Shown here: positions 1 to 10,722 of the stretch, piece after piece
How the letters are laid out: every line of letters starts with the position of its first letter
How positions within the stretch are numbered: the first letter of the stretch is position 1
From: Aureobasidium sp. EXF-3400
Lineage: Eukaryota > Ascomycota > Dothideomycetes > Dothideales > Saccotheciaceae
Direction: 5' to 3'
Length of the DNA: 64,000 bases
Assembly: GCA_024195585.1 (NCBI GenBank)
Contig: SWBL01000225.1
Location: 1-64,000 of the forward strand
Made by a program: the position numbers and the translations under genes
Notes under the pieces: generated by a model
The model's database searches: none
Seen by the model: the letters and a program-made list of their open reading frames with translations, nothing else
Told to the model about the DNA's origin: nothing

Positions 1-659
1 CCACTAGATAATTGACATGGAATGGCATGTTAGCTAGAAGTAGTGGCATGGCATGGCATGGAGCCGAAATTCCACCGATTCCATGTAACATCCACTCTGA
101 ATGGCACCCAGGAGGTCTCCCGCTGAACGCGAATTGAAAGACAAGTAAAGTGCACTCGATGCATAGTTTGGAAGAACAAGTTTCATATCTCATCTTGCAT
201 CGAAGACCCAAGCAGCCAGCCACTAAACTGGTCCGCCATTACGCCCTCCTATCTTTTTCTTCGTCGCTGCAAAAACAAACCACTTGATCGTACACGTGGA
301 GAATCGCCATTCCTCCATCTTCTCCTTTTTTGTCCACTTCTTGCTTTTCGACTCCTTTCACTCCAAACCTCATCTCTCCCAAATCTCTGACCCCGATAAA
401 CGCCCAGCAAAAGAAAAAAAGAAGCACAAAAACAACATTGAGGGGTATATCAACTCGTACATACAAAAATTGAAAAAAGGGGCAAAGGCAAAAGAAAAAG
501 CAAGTGGTGAAGGGGATCAAAAGGGCGCGTATCCAGTCCGGAGGAGAACAGAACGAGGTCCAGCCCAGTTGAGTTACTCGTCTCGTGGCAACAGGACCGC
601 AATACCTGCATATGAGAGCTCCGAAATAGACAACGGAACGATGTCAATGTATAGCCTCT
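1..659. other. Intergenic, no gene seen
   Basis: No supported gene. It holds the 3' flank of the RhoGAP gene. A short GGCAT pentamer run (ggcatggcatggcatgg) sits near 45-62. Open frames around 240-640 have low-complexity Lys/Ser/Phe composition and no recognisable domain. Confidence 0.6.
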
Positions 660-2712
660 TCAAGGGTTAGATGTCGGTCCTCGGTAAAGAGGGCTAGAAT
701 TGAAACGCATTGGGGAGAGGCCAGTAACATCGGAGGAGCTGCGCTTGTTCTTCTTGACAGGGGTGATGAATGGTTCGTCACTCTCACTGGACTGCGAGAA
801 GAGGGTGTGTGATGTTGCAGGGCGCTGAACTTCGGGAGTGAAAGTATCGTTGGCATGAGGGGCACTGCCTTCGGAGGAGGAGATGGCACGCTCATTGGCT
901 GCCAGACTGTCCTGGATGAACTGAGGATAAGGGTGCTTGAGGTAGTCGTATTCCTTGACCAGGTAGTCGTTCTCGGTGACACAGCCTGCCCAACACAACC
1001 GCCAATTTCCAACAAGAGTATAGAAGATGCGGCCATCAAGTTTTAATGACTGATTGAAGCAACGATACAAGTTGTCCAGAGTCATCTTGTTCTTGTGCTG
1101 ATACTCGAGCAACAAGCTGAGATGGCAAGTGATTGCAAAGAGGAGATAGTAGTTGAAGGGTGGAAGATGTTGAAGTTCGCGGCGCAGTATCTCGGGAACG
1201 AAGCCTTTGTCAGGTATTTCAGTGGGCAGCTGAGAGGTAATACGATGTTGAGAGTCCTTGGGGAAGATGTCCTCGGGGAGCTCACGGATCCATTCCTTGA
1301 AGAGTGAAGCAATGATGCTGGCGTCGTACAGCTCCGATTCGTCCAGAAGATTGATATCAAGCTCTGTATATGTATTAGCCTAAGTTCGATATGATTGAAA
1401 AGCGAAAACATTTACCAGTGTCGAAGCGTCTCCTCCACTTCCTGACGTTGGCGACACCACCAGAGACTCTGTAGAGACCCTCTTCTTCACATTTGCCATT
1501 GAGGTAACTGCAGAATATTAGCAGCTGACGTGGATAGGACCCGGAAGACATACTCAATCGCGCGCCACGGCAGAGCGGGCATCCAGAACTCGGTCTTATC
1601 CTTGCAATCATCATACGATTGCGCGATACGCGTCAGGCGTGTCTGCTCGATCAGGCCCTTGTTGAGCACCTGCACAACATAGTCTCCATCGTCAGTAGTC
1701 TGCTGAGGCTTGCCGTGGTTGCTACCACCACGGGTGATTTTGTTGAGGAAGCCTTTGCTGGCCTTAGTGATACCATCCGTAGCGCGTGATGAACTCTGGC
1801 GGAAGTCGAAGAAGGCCGATGAATTGTTGTTCTTGTACATGTGACCCTCGCGATCCTGAGCCTTCTCCTTCTTGGGCTTTGCCTTGTTTCCGGACTCGGG
1901 ATCGGCTCTGTCTTGTGAGCGATCGCGCATGATTCCCATGAACTTGCGGTTGTTGTCGGGCAACGGCTTTTGCATGGGCGGCATTTCGATGGCTGGCGTG
2001 GATTTGCTATGAACACCGTGTTTGGACTGCTTAAGTACAGGCGACTTTGTTTTGGGTGTGCTATCGGTCAGATTGTTGAGCTGATCTTCGGCACGCAATG
2101 ACTTTGATCTTCCCAGAACAGGCATGCGCTTTTTTGCGGGCTTAGGTTTTGTGTTGTTCGAGGTGAGATTGGAAGCCGAAGTGGAAGAGATGGCTGGGGA
2201 GGGATGTGAAGCAGCGGCGGTAAACGGACGCTGACTTTGATCTATTGGAGGAACGATTGGTAAACGAGCAGCTGGTAGGCAACAATGTTAGCGACGGCAC
2301 GTAACAATAGGCAGCATTCAGACTCACTCAAAGGGTCGTCGTTGTCTTTGGCACGAATAGACAAGGCAGGAGAGGAGCCCGTAGGTCGCTGGGAGGGGTA
2401 GATCCAAGTAGAGACTGAACGAGAACGAGAATCGGATGGTGGACCGAAGTGAGAGACTTGACCGTCGTCGGTAATGCGGCCAGCAGAGAGAGAAGGACTG
2501 TGAGCCGAACGAGAGCTGCGGCGGTCGGCGTCTTCACGCGGGCGCGAGAGGTCGGGAGAGGCTGAGGGCAGTGAGGATAGATCACTGCCTATAGTCAAGC
2601 CAAAGACATCGCGAGCGTCCAGGGAAGAAATGTCGATTCCGTGGAGCGAAATGGGACTGCTCATGTGTTTTGGGCGGGAGTCGGCCAGGGTCGAGGGAGA
2701 TTTGTGGGCCAT
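660..2712 (-). CDS. Sac7-like RhoGAP-domain protein
   Basis: Rho GTPase-activating protein of the yeast Sac7/Bag7 type, which switches off Rho1-class GTPases controlling cell wall and actin. Four exons: 2712-2328, 2271-1554, 1507-1416 and 1363-660, 632 aa. All introns are GT..AG and 46-56 bp. Residues 1-330 are Ser/Pro-rich and disordered. The RhoGAP domain follows from about residue 365: 'IDYLNGKCEEEGLYRVSGG' carries the arginine finger (the R of LYRVSG), then the conserved 'FKEWIRELPEDIFP' stretch. The segment 'NWRLCWAGC' is typical of the fungal Sac7 subgroup. The start is the ATG at 2712. A further open frame upstream (3166-2801) has poor composition and I treated it as non-coding. The domain call is firm; the exact Rho partner is inferred. 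Confidence 0.9.
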
Positions 2713-3226
2713 TGTCTCCTCGGGGATGCGCAGACGGCAGGCTGTATAGAGGCGTGTCTCGATGTGCTGCTACTGCTGCTGCGTGCCTGCGTGAACGGAT
2801 TCACCCATCAACGTCTTTGGTGGGAGCGAACACGGTGGGCTTCTCTTTCTTGTTGCGGACGCTTTCAACAGGGGGGCTCGGCTGCACTGTCCCCGGTAGC
2901 GAGACGCGCCTTTGTCTAGCAATGCACGACCTATGCGCCTCGGCAATAACTGCTGCTGCTGTTGCTGGGAGAGAATGACAGAGACAGATGGTCGACAAGA
3001 GCAGAGGGAAGGAGCGTGATTGTCTTGGTGGATGAGGTGGAAGGTTCAGGTTGGTCAGGCAAAGTGTGGGCTGTTGCACGACTCGAGAGGGTGCGCGTCC
3101 AGGGGTCTCAAATGTCGCTTGAGGAATGGAAAGTCCAACCCAACCCCGCGCCTTCTTTCTCGACACCCGCTCCTTCTACCGCTGCTTCGTATCCACACTG
3201 TCGATCTGCCCGTCCCTGAATTCGCC
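2713..3226. other. Divergent promoter region
   Basis: Shared 5' region between the RhoGAP gene (-) and BET2 (+). It contains two short imperfect CTG tracts near 2765-2783 and 2951-2969. Several open frames cross it, but none has a recognisable product. Confidence 0.5.
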
Positions 3227-4354
3227 ATGTCTCTCGTCGCTGGTCCCGGACGCGGAGGCGCCATGTCTGACCTGCCCGCCGAACTCCAACTCTACGCTCA
3301 GAAACACGTCGATTACATCCAGTCTCTCGATACGGTCCGCCGTCAATCTCCCCCGACCGTCCGCCTTTCTTACTGACGCCCGAAACAGCGGAAGCATGAA
3401 CTTGAATACTGGCTCACCGAACACTTGCGTATGAGTGGCATCTATTGGGGCATCACTCCATTGTACCTGCTCAACCAACCAGATGCCTTGCCCAGATCTG
3501 GCTTGCTGGACTTCGTTTTCTCCTGCCTACACGATAACGGTGGCTTTGGTGCTGCTCCTGGCCACGATCCTCACATGCTATACACCGTCAGTGCAGTTCA
3601 GATACTTGCCACTCTAGATGCCTTTGACGAGCTAGAGCAAAGGGTACCTGGGGGCAAGCATCGCATAGGTCGCTGTCAGTATTCACTACGAACAAATACT
3701 TTGTTGCATTGCTGACAAGCTCTAGTCGTCGCTAGCCTTCAGAATCCCGACAATGGCACTTTCGCTGGTGACGAGTGGGGCGAGACCGATACTCGATTCC
3801 TCTACGGTGCGTTCAATGCCCTCTCCCTGCTCGGTCTGATGCATCTCGTCGATGTCGACAAGGCCATAGAACACGTACAATCCTGCGCAAACTTCGACGG
3901 TGGCTACGGAACGGGCCCAGGAGCAGAATCGCATTCGGGTCAAGTCTTTACCTGCGTTGGGACACTTGCCATCGCAAACCGTCTGGACCTTGTCGATGTA
4001 GATAAGCTTGGTGGCTGGCTCAGTGAGAGACAGCTTCCTAATGGTGGCCTCAACGGCCGACCAGAGAAGCTTGAGGATGTATGTTACAGCTGGTGGGTCG
4101 TGAGTAGCCTAGCTATGATTGACAGGATCCACTGGATCGACCAGACCAAGCTGGCAGAGTTCATCTTGAAATGTCAGGACCCAAACATGGGCGGCATCTC
4201 AGACAGAGCGGGTGACATGGTTGACGTGTTCCACACACACTTTGGTATTGCTGGTCTCAGTCTGCTGCAATACCCAGGGCTGCAGAAGATTGACCCTATC
4301 TACTGTATGCCTAAAGACGTAACGGACCGAGTGCTCGGTCGGACAAGTAAGTAG
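3227..4354 (+). CDS. bet2: Rab geranylgeranyltransferase beta subunit (GGTase II)
   Basis: Catalytic beta subunit of type II protein geranylgeranyltransferase. With the alpha subunit and escort protein it attaches geranylgeranyl groups to the C-terminal cysteines of Rab GTPases. Exons 3227-3334, 3389-3674 and 3726-4354 give 340 aa, the usual family size. Recognisable blocks are '[15 protein letters not shown]' at the start of the alpha-alpha barrel, '[18 protein letters not shown]', '[13 protein letters not shown]' and the zinc/substrate stretch '[15 protein letters not shown]'. The first intron has a weak donor (GTCCGC), but the protein alignment across it is continuous ('SLDT' then 'RKHELEYWL'). 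A second in-frame ATG at 3263 could also serve as start. Divergent from the RhoGAP gene. Confidence 0.93.
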
Positions 4355-4818
4355 TGTAGACCGAAGTCATGAATCAAAGCCAACAGCCTTTCTCTCTTCC
4401 TATTGACTTCGCGATACGAGACAAGGTGGTATTTTTCGACAAGCCGTGAACCATTGGTCAAGGCGTCTATCAAACGGGTCAGGGTCACTTGAACCTTAAA
4501 TATAACCGCTGAGATTAGATTAGATCAGAGCATATATGTGCAAAAGTATGTCACACGATTGTCTATGATATGCAGTGTCCCTTCAATGAATAGGAAGAGT
4601 CCACTGGAAGCCGTAATGATGTCGGCTCTATCCCGACTTGTCCGTTATCTGAGAAAACAGCCGTGAAAGTGAAGTGCACTTTTGCAAGGTGCTCAATAAC
4701 TCATCAAACGCGTCTCCACACGGCAGTCGCGTGCGCGTCACTCAGCGGAAGCTCCATCCATTCTTCCAATCTTTCTGTACAACCTCACAACCGTCGATTA
4801 TATCCTTCAGCGGCAGCG
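4355..4818. other. Intergenic, BET2 3' flank and promoter of the Myb-repeat gene
   Basis: No ATG-started gene seen. The reading frame of the downstream gene stays open back to 4663 without an ATG before 4819, so the upstream part is probably 5' UTR. Confidence 0.5.
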
Positions 4819-7800
4819 ATGCGCATCACAGTATGGATCCTTCGGCCTCCTGAAGTGCCTGAAGGGGACATCGAGAAACTCGCTCTTGTTGTCGACCAGG
4901 GAGACACCTTCCAACAAGTCTGGACTCTTATTCAGCAACGCTATAGAGAGAATTACCGCCTTGGACGCAGAAAGTGGGTGGAAGGCGGAATATACCACGA
5001 ATCTGAGACTGAGCTGACTTGTGCCGCCAGTGACTGCTACATCAAGAAGATACAGGACAGCACCGGAGCCGATATTGACATGCGCGATACCGTTCACGAC
5101 ATCCTGGGAGAATTCGCGCCTTCAGAACGCATCATACACGTTCAGCAGTTGCTTCATGGCAGAGACGACACTGTGCCGTTTGACTCGTACCTCCACCCTC
5201 CCAAAGTAGCTCCCACATCCCAAGAACAAGAAAACATCAACAGACGACGCATCGAACTGGATCGTTACGGCACTACCCTTGACAACCTCGATCCAGACCG
5301 TCCAGTCGAATCTCATGAGCCCTCACCCGAGAAACGCAAAGACAAAGATGGCTTTGCCATTCCAGCCCTTCCTCCTCGCACCCACGTCGCACATAGCAGC
5401 CCTGTCATTCCAAGCTCGCAACTTTCACAAGACATCTACGAAAATCATCTCGTTAGATCTCCGGAACTCGGCTCGCCTCAAAAAGCGTTCACAGCTATCT
5501 CGCGTCAAGGGACTCCTCCTCGGGCAGCCAACACAGCTTCCCAGTACTCCACCCTCGATGCGGTTCCGAGTGCCCAGAAACCACCAACTGTGTTTGGGAG
5601 CAACAGACGATCCTCTTTTGAAGGTCTAGCAGCCAATGAAACCTCATCCGACTTGGCCGGCCCCATCTCAGAGGATTCACAACCGCGTCTCAGCAGTTCA
5701 ATCTCTCAAACGCCGGCTCGCTCAACCAGAAGCAACAAAAGAAAGAGCCTAGACAGCAGTGAAGTCCGCGAGATCAACGCACAGAATCTCTCCAACCTAT
5801 GGACAGAGGACGAGAAGGATAGGCTGATCGATGGACTGGCCAACGGACTTAGTGCTGCGGAAATGGCGCCCAACTTTCCCAAAAGAAATGCTAGTAGCAT
5901 TAGGAAGAAGGCAACTGCCATGACCAAGGACAACCCTTTGGCTGTTGAACGACGAAAAGCTAGTCTAAAAGCCGCTTGGACCGAAGACGAAGATGCACAC
6001 TTTGTTCGTGCAATACGCAAGAACCAAGACTGGAAGACTCTCCGCGATCATCGATTCCGCGACCGCTCCGACGATAGCGTCAAATATCACTATGTCCAGC
6101 TACGCAAGCAATTGGAAGAAAAAGACGCGGCCAAATCTGCGCGCATCCGTCACCAAGAACAACTGAAGAACGGATCCCCCTCGACTGGTCCGAACGAGAA
6201 GTTTACGCAAGGAGAGGATGACTTTCTTCTGGCTTGTCGAGTTGAGAATGTCGACATGAAGCCTGTCGCCAAAGAGTTCTTCCCTCTTCGCCCTCTGGAA
6301 CAAGTTACGAATAGAGCTGGTAGCTTGTATCACAACGTAAAGCGAGTAGCGGCCAAAGGCAACCCCCTGAGTCTCGGAAGATCTCCTTCTGTCGAATTCC
6401 TGTTTGAGCATGATCCGGAAACTGCTGAGAGACTTGAACCCCAGCGGCAGAAAGCTCGAGAGTTCAAGAAGAAGTCGAGCAATACCAGAGCACAAGAGAC
6501 TGAAGGGATATCACGCCGTAGATCTTTGCTCAATAGTGGCAGGGAACGCACAGAAGAACGAAGAGAGAAGGAAGACAAACAAAGGAAAGTCCTTGATGCC
6601 TCTGAGGAAGCTAAGAGACAAGATGAAAGTGTCAAGCGACGCCGCCTCAATGAAGACATGAAGCTCAAGGATGACTATAATCAGCAATTCTCTGCCTGGA
6701 AGAAAGAAGCAGCAGCCGCCGAACAGGCCGGTCGTCCAATCCCGCCACGTCCCGACCGTCCAATTGGAAGTAGCATTGGCACTGAAGTCTTGACCACAAC
6801 CCCGATTCCTCATCCAGCTTCCAGCACACAGAAGAGCATTGCTGAGGGCTCGAAGTCCAGGACGAGTGTAACACCGCTTGCTGGCCAAGGCACGAAGAAG
6901 CGAAGAACATCACATGTCGAAGTACAAGTGGTCATTCCTTCCTCCAAGAAACAAAAGACCGCTGCTACTGCGAAGGCCACCCCTCAGGTCAAGCAACTCA
7001 GCTCGAAGGCGGCCAGCGCCTCAAAGGTTCCAGCCCTGTCAACTCCCAACAGAAGTGCTCCTCAGGTAGTGGCACAATCTGCTATGGCAAAGCTTGGACG
7101 CACTACCCAGCCTGAGGGAGCCGGTGCGAATCCCAGCCATGCTCGCGAGAGACCTAGTGTCACCTTCGCCTCGATTTCTGCCACGCAGCCCGTTGGGTCA
7201 AGTGTGTTCATGAACTCTGCAAAGGACAATGCCATTCGTGATCCGTCTTCGCCCGGCGTAGCTACAGCTAAGAGCTTGCGCCAATCGAAGATAGCGTTCC
7301 TACGCGATGGCCAACAGTTGTCAACGTCTTCTGCGAGAAAGTCGACACCTGCCTCTGCTAGGAAGTCATCAGCTGCCTCAGTCACCCCACGTACGCGTAC
7401 TGCTGTAGACGACAGTATATCGATCTCTTCTGATGAAGAATCGTCATATGATGACAACGACATCACAGACGAAGAGTTGAACGCTGTTGCCGAGCGCTCC
7501 GAAGCAATGTACAGCAGTAGTCCCGTCAAAAGCCCGCTGAAGAAGAATCCAGAGGTCAGCGTGCAGCATAAGCAACCGAATTTGGCATCACGCGGTGCAG
7601 ACGCGTTGAGAAGTAGCCCTCCTGTTGCTTCTATGCCGACACCAAAAAGCAAGGTTCTTCGTGGTATGGCTGCTCTCAAATCTGCCGTCAAGACAGGATC
7701 ACCTCTATCGTCGACTATGCCTTCCTTCTCGGTCTCTGAGATATCTCCTAGTATGAACAGAAAGACTCACAAGAAGCTGGACACACCTACTGGACAGAAC

Positions 7801-9558
7801 ATTCTGACAGCAATGCAAGGCGTTGAATTGCCTGAATTTGAGATGAGCACAGCGGAACATGTAGCTAGTGACCATGAAGAAGACGTTTTCATGATCGATG
7901 AGGATCAGATCCAGCACGCAACACACTCTACCCCAGTGTTCCCTAATTCAAGCCCAGAAGCTGGCGCCCAGGACGGCACGATCACGGCAATACCGGACCA
8001 AGATGTTGACGATGACATATCACCTACCAGCGACATCTCTGTACAATCTGCAACGGAAGAGACTGGGCCCGAGTCCACTTCTACAGCACCCGCAGGGAAT
8101 AAACACAGCGACGTGTCTAACAACAAGGAAGAAGACCCGCCACACTTGGACCCAGATACTGATGATGCTGAGGAGATTGAATGTTATCGCAGCGATTCTC
8201 GAGACGTTCAGCAAGTGGAGGACTGGCCTAGCGAGCGGTCTGAGGGAGGAATGCCTTTCCCCAAGCCCCCGGTCGAGTCTTTTGGCCCTTTCGTCATATC
8301 CAATACCGAGCGTGTCCCGAATCTGAATGCTGCTGCCAAACATGAGGGCCAGTCTCAAGCAACAACCGAGAACGCTTCCACGACGCCGAAGGAACAGACT
8401 ATTGGGGAACAAGCAATGCACATTCTCACCTCTTCGCCTGCGAAAGCCGAGAAGTTGGCTTCTACTGCCCCAGCTGCGGAGAAGCTTCCGTCTTTGTCGC
8501 CCTCCCAATCAAAGAGTCTTCTTAACGGACCTTCCACATGTCCGGCGGCCCATCCCTCAGAAGACTCTCCAGCCCACGCATCAGGCAGAAAGAAGGCACG
8601 TAGGTCACAAGGGCGTATCAAGGGAAGCCGTATCCTGAGCGATGCGCATTCGTTCAAACCACCGCCCTCATCTCCACTTCCTGACCTCTTGAAGGGCGGA
8701 GGCTTGAGAAAGCCGGCAAAACAGCCAGCAGAGGATCGCCATAGGACCTTAGCTACGGAGTCGAATGGAACCAGTTTCTTGGAAGACGACAGCACTAAGG
8801 ATCCACCCTCAACTGCACGCGCCGAGCCCACCGACAAACAGTCGACCCAACGATCAAAGGGAAAGAGGCCATCTCTGAGTCTTGAGGAATCCGTCAAGAA
8901 CATGGTGGAAAAAGGCCAAGCCCTTGGGACCCTTTCTCAAGCCCCCGCGAGTTCCAAGAAGCGCAAGGTTGACCAACCGGCATCGACTCAACCTGTCAAG
9001 AAAGTCGCTCTTGTTTCCAGCAATAACAAAGTAGCTTCGAGTCAGCCTGTCAGCAATAACAATGCTGGCCGAGTCATCAATCCGCACGCCTTCGATTGGG
9101 ATAATGCGCAGGATTCAGCCGAGCTCATACGTCAGGCAGATCAAAGGATGCGCGATGCCGCGAACATGGCCCCTGAAGACTTTTGGCAGCAGTCAAATCT
9201 CAACAACATGAACGAAGAGCAAGTCCTGAGCCATATGATAGCACAAGGCGTGAAACGCTCAATGGCGAGACGCGAGCGAGAGAGAGGTGACTCAACAGCT
9301 ATCGAGCGGATAGATGATTTTGCTGCCAACATGTCTGCAACGCAGCCAGTCCAGAGGTCGCTCAATGCTACGAACGGTCTGACACCCAGACCCGCAACTC
9401 AGCCTGTTAAGCAAGTCTCTCACCTGGATAGTGACTCCTCCTCAAGCGAGGATGATGACAGCGGAGAAGAGACTCTGGAGCAGAGTCTGGAGGCTCTTGC
9501 AAGACAAGCTGAGGCTAGCAGCAAAGAAAGAAGAGCTAATGCCCTACCTTACTGGTAA
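4819..9558 (+). CDS. Large nuclear protein with three Myb/SANT-like repeats and a Dnt1/Net1-like N-terminus
   Basis: Single uninterrupted exon, 1579 aa from the only ATG near the frame start. Residues 1-120 ('MRITVWILRPPEVP' onward, with a 'DMRDTVHDILGEF' block and a final I-x-V-Q strand) resemble the N-terminal domain of nucleolar Dnt1/Net1-type proteins; that similarity is from memory and moderate. Three Myb/SANT-like repeats follow: 'LWTEDEKDRLIDGLANGL' (about 328), 'AWTEDEDAHFVRAIRKNQDW' (about 386) and 'FTQGEDDFLLACR' (about 462). After these come a charged coiled-coil-like stretch (about 600-650) and a long disordered Ser/Pro/Lys-rich region with basic nuclear-localisation patches such as 'KKRKV' and an acidic run 'SSSSEDDDSGEE' near the end. 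Likely a chromatin or rDNA-associated DNA-binding protein; the exact role is unknown. Confidence 0.8.
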   Translation: MRITVWILRPPEVPEGDIEKLALVVDQGDTFQQVWTLIQQRYRENYRLGRRKWVEGGIYHESETELTCAASDCYIKKIQDSTGADIDMRDTVHDILGEFAPSERIIHVQQLLHGRDDTVPFDSYLHPPKVAPTSQEQENINRRRIELDRYGTTLDNLDPDRPVESHEPSPEKRKDKDGFAIPALPPRTHVAHSSPVIPSSQLSQDIYENHLVRSPELGSPQKAFTAISRQGTPPRAANTASQYSTLDAVPSAQKPPTVFGSNRRSSFEGLAANETSSDLAGPISEDSQPRLSSSISQTPARSTRSNKRKSLDSSEVREINAQNLSNLWTEDEKDRLIDGLANGLSAAEMAPNFPKRNASSIRKKATAMTKDNPLAVERRKASLKAAWTEDEDAHFVRAIRKNQDWKTLRDHRFRDRSDDSVKYHYVQLRKQLEEKDAAKSARIRHQEQLKNGSPSTGPNEKFTQGEDDFLLACRVENVDMKPVAKEFFPLRPLEQVTNRAGSLYHNVKRVAAKGNPLSLGRSPSVEFLFEHDPETAERLEPQRQKAREFKKKSSNTRAQETEGISRRRSLLNSGRERTEERREKEDKQRKVLDASEEAKRQDESVKRRRLNEDMKLKDDYNQQFSAWKKEAAAAEQAGRPIPPRPDRPIGSSIGTEVLTTTPIPHPASSTQKSIAEGSKSRTSVTPLAGQGTKKRRTSHVEVQVVIPSSKKQKTAATAKATPQVKQLSSKAASASKVPALSTPNRSAPQVVAQSAMAKLGRTTQPEGAGANPSHARERPSVTFASISATQPVGSSVFMNSAKDNAIRDPSSPGVATAKSLRQSKIAFLRDGQQLSTSSARKSTPASARKSSAASVTPRTRTAVDDSISISSDEESSYDDNDITDEELNAVAERSEAMYSSSPVKSPLKKNPEVSVQHKQPNLASRGADALRSSPPVASMPTPKSKVLRGMAALKSAVKTGSPLSSTMPSFSVSEISPSMNRKTHKKLDTPTGQNILTAMQGVELPEFEMSTAEHVASDHEEDVFMIDEDQIQHATHSTPVFPNSSPEAGAQDGTITAIPDQDVDDDISPTSDISVQSATEETGPESTSTAPAGNKHSDVSNNKEEDPPHLDPDTDDAEEIECYRSDSRDVQQVEDWPSERSEGGMPFPKPPVESFGPFVISNTERVPNLNAAAKHEGQSQATTENASTTPKEQTIGEQAMHILTSSPAKAEKLASTAPAAEKLPSLSPSQSKSLLNGPSTCPAAHPSEDSPAHASGRKKARRSQGRIKGSRILSDAHSFKPPPSSPLPDLLKGGGLRKPAKQPAEDRHRTLATESNGTSFLEDDSTKDPPSTARAEPTDKQSTQRSKGKRPSLSLEESVKNMVEKGQALGTLSQAPASSKKRKVDQPASTQPVKKVALVSSNNKVASSQPVSNNNAGRVINPHAFDWDNAQDSAELIRQADQRMRDAANMAPEDFWQQSNLNNMNEEQVLSHMIAQGVKRSMARRERERGDSTAIERIDDFAANMSATQPVQRSLNATNGLTPRPATQPVKQVSHLDSDSSSSEDDDSGEETLEQSLEALARQAEASSKERRANALPYW

Positions 9559-10722
9559 AGAGAATTATGAATATGAATAAAGTAGCTGGTAGCTGGGAAG
9601 GAGTCTGTAGTCGTGGTATGCCGACGATAGAGCCGCAATATTACAAGAGTATGTGGCACCACAACATCCATAGGCTGCCACGAAGTATTACATAGATTGC
9701 ATATTTACGAAATCAACCCACATGTTTTCCAGAGCACAAGTGACGAATGATGACTGGGGATTTTTCGGAAGCCGTCAGACATACAGCGGAAGGCTGCGGT
9801 CAGCAGTCAGTCACCAGAGTCAGTGGTTGGTCACTACAGCACGCCTTATTCACGAAGCAGTTACTTTGTCCTCCCAAGCATTCGTAGGCTCTGGAGATCA
9901 AAAGCACGAGACCAACGAGACCAACAAGACCAACACGACCAACACCAACTGTAAGGAAGTGAGGGTGCACAGATAGCCCGAATCCTATTTCCAAATACAG
10001 CTTCCGGGATCTTCAAACTTTGGTAGAGGTACGGTCTCCGCCTTATCGATGCAAGCTGGACGATGGTTCCGTTAGCTGCAGGAGATTTTATGCACGGCCC
10101 GATCTGGAAATGTGATAAGATTTTGGGGCGTGTACTATTAGATAGCCACATGCTTACTTCTCAGCTATCGACCATGGTAGTAAGCGATATATTCTGACAC
10201 CCAATTGTTTATAATCGGAGCAAGAGACGTCTCATAAATGCTCGAGGTCCTCGTCGGGTTTGCGAAAAGGCAGCAGAAGTTCAATCAAGATTGGCCAATC
10301 AATACTCCGAAGCGGGGAGCCAACGCGCAGTGAGTCTATTTTCGGAGGCACAGCGGGGATCGGTCTCGGCCTAATTTTTCAGCTTACTCTGCGTGTACTT
10401 CCAACACTCCATGTTTGTCGACCCTGCGGAATCGTCCAATGTCTGTCAACCTAGTTGGTACTTGATTGCTTCGGCTGCCGGGATGTTGCAGTCTGTGGGC
10501 AGCTCGTCCATGTATTGGCGGGACAGCATTTCATACTCGCACCCGTGTCTTCCATTATCTTGCCGTAATCCCCAGTGTCACCTTGCTTCTCAGTCATGTC
10601 ATACCTTTCTCACCTCTCGGGCATATAACATCGGTAGTCTCACAGATATCCCCAAATCCGCTGCCGGAGCTTGAATCTAGCCAATTCCATGTCACATTCG
10701 AATAAGCTATCTAACTCATCAG
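9559..10722. other. Long intergenic region without a gene
   Basis: About 1.16 kb between two plus-strand genes. Apart from the 9-bp minisatellite at 9908-9949, I see only short frames without recognisable content. The last few hundred bases are presumably the promoter of the F-box/UBA gene. Confidence 0.55.
9908..9949. repeat. 9-bp minisatellite
   Basis: Four and two-thirds copies of a 9-bp unit reading gagaccaac, with the first two units identical and the next two changed at the first bases. Located in non-coding DNA. Confidence 0.85.

Noticed and set aside
284..670. 128-codon plus-strand open frame
   Set aside because: Low-complexity composition, no domain, and lies in the 3' flank of the RhoGAP gene.
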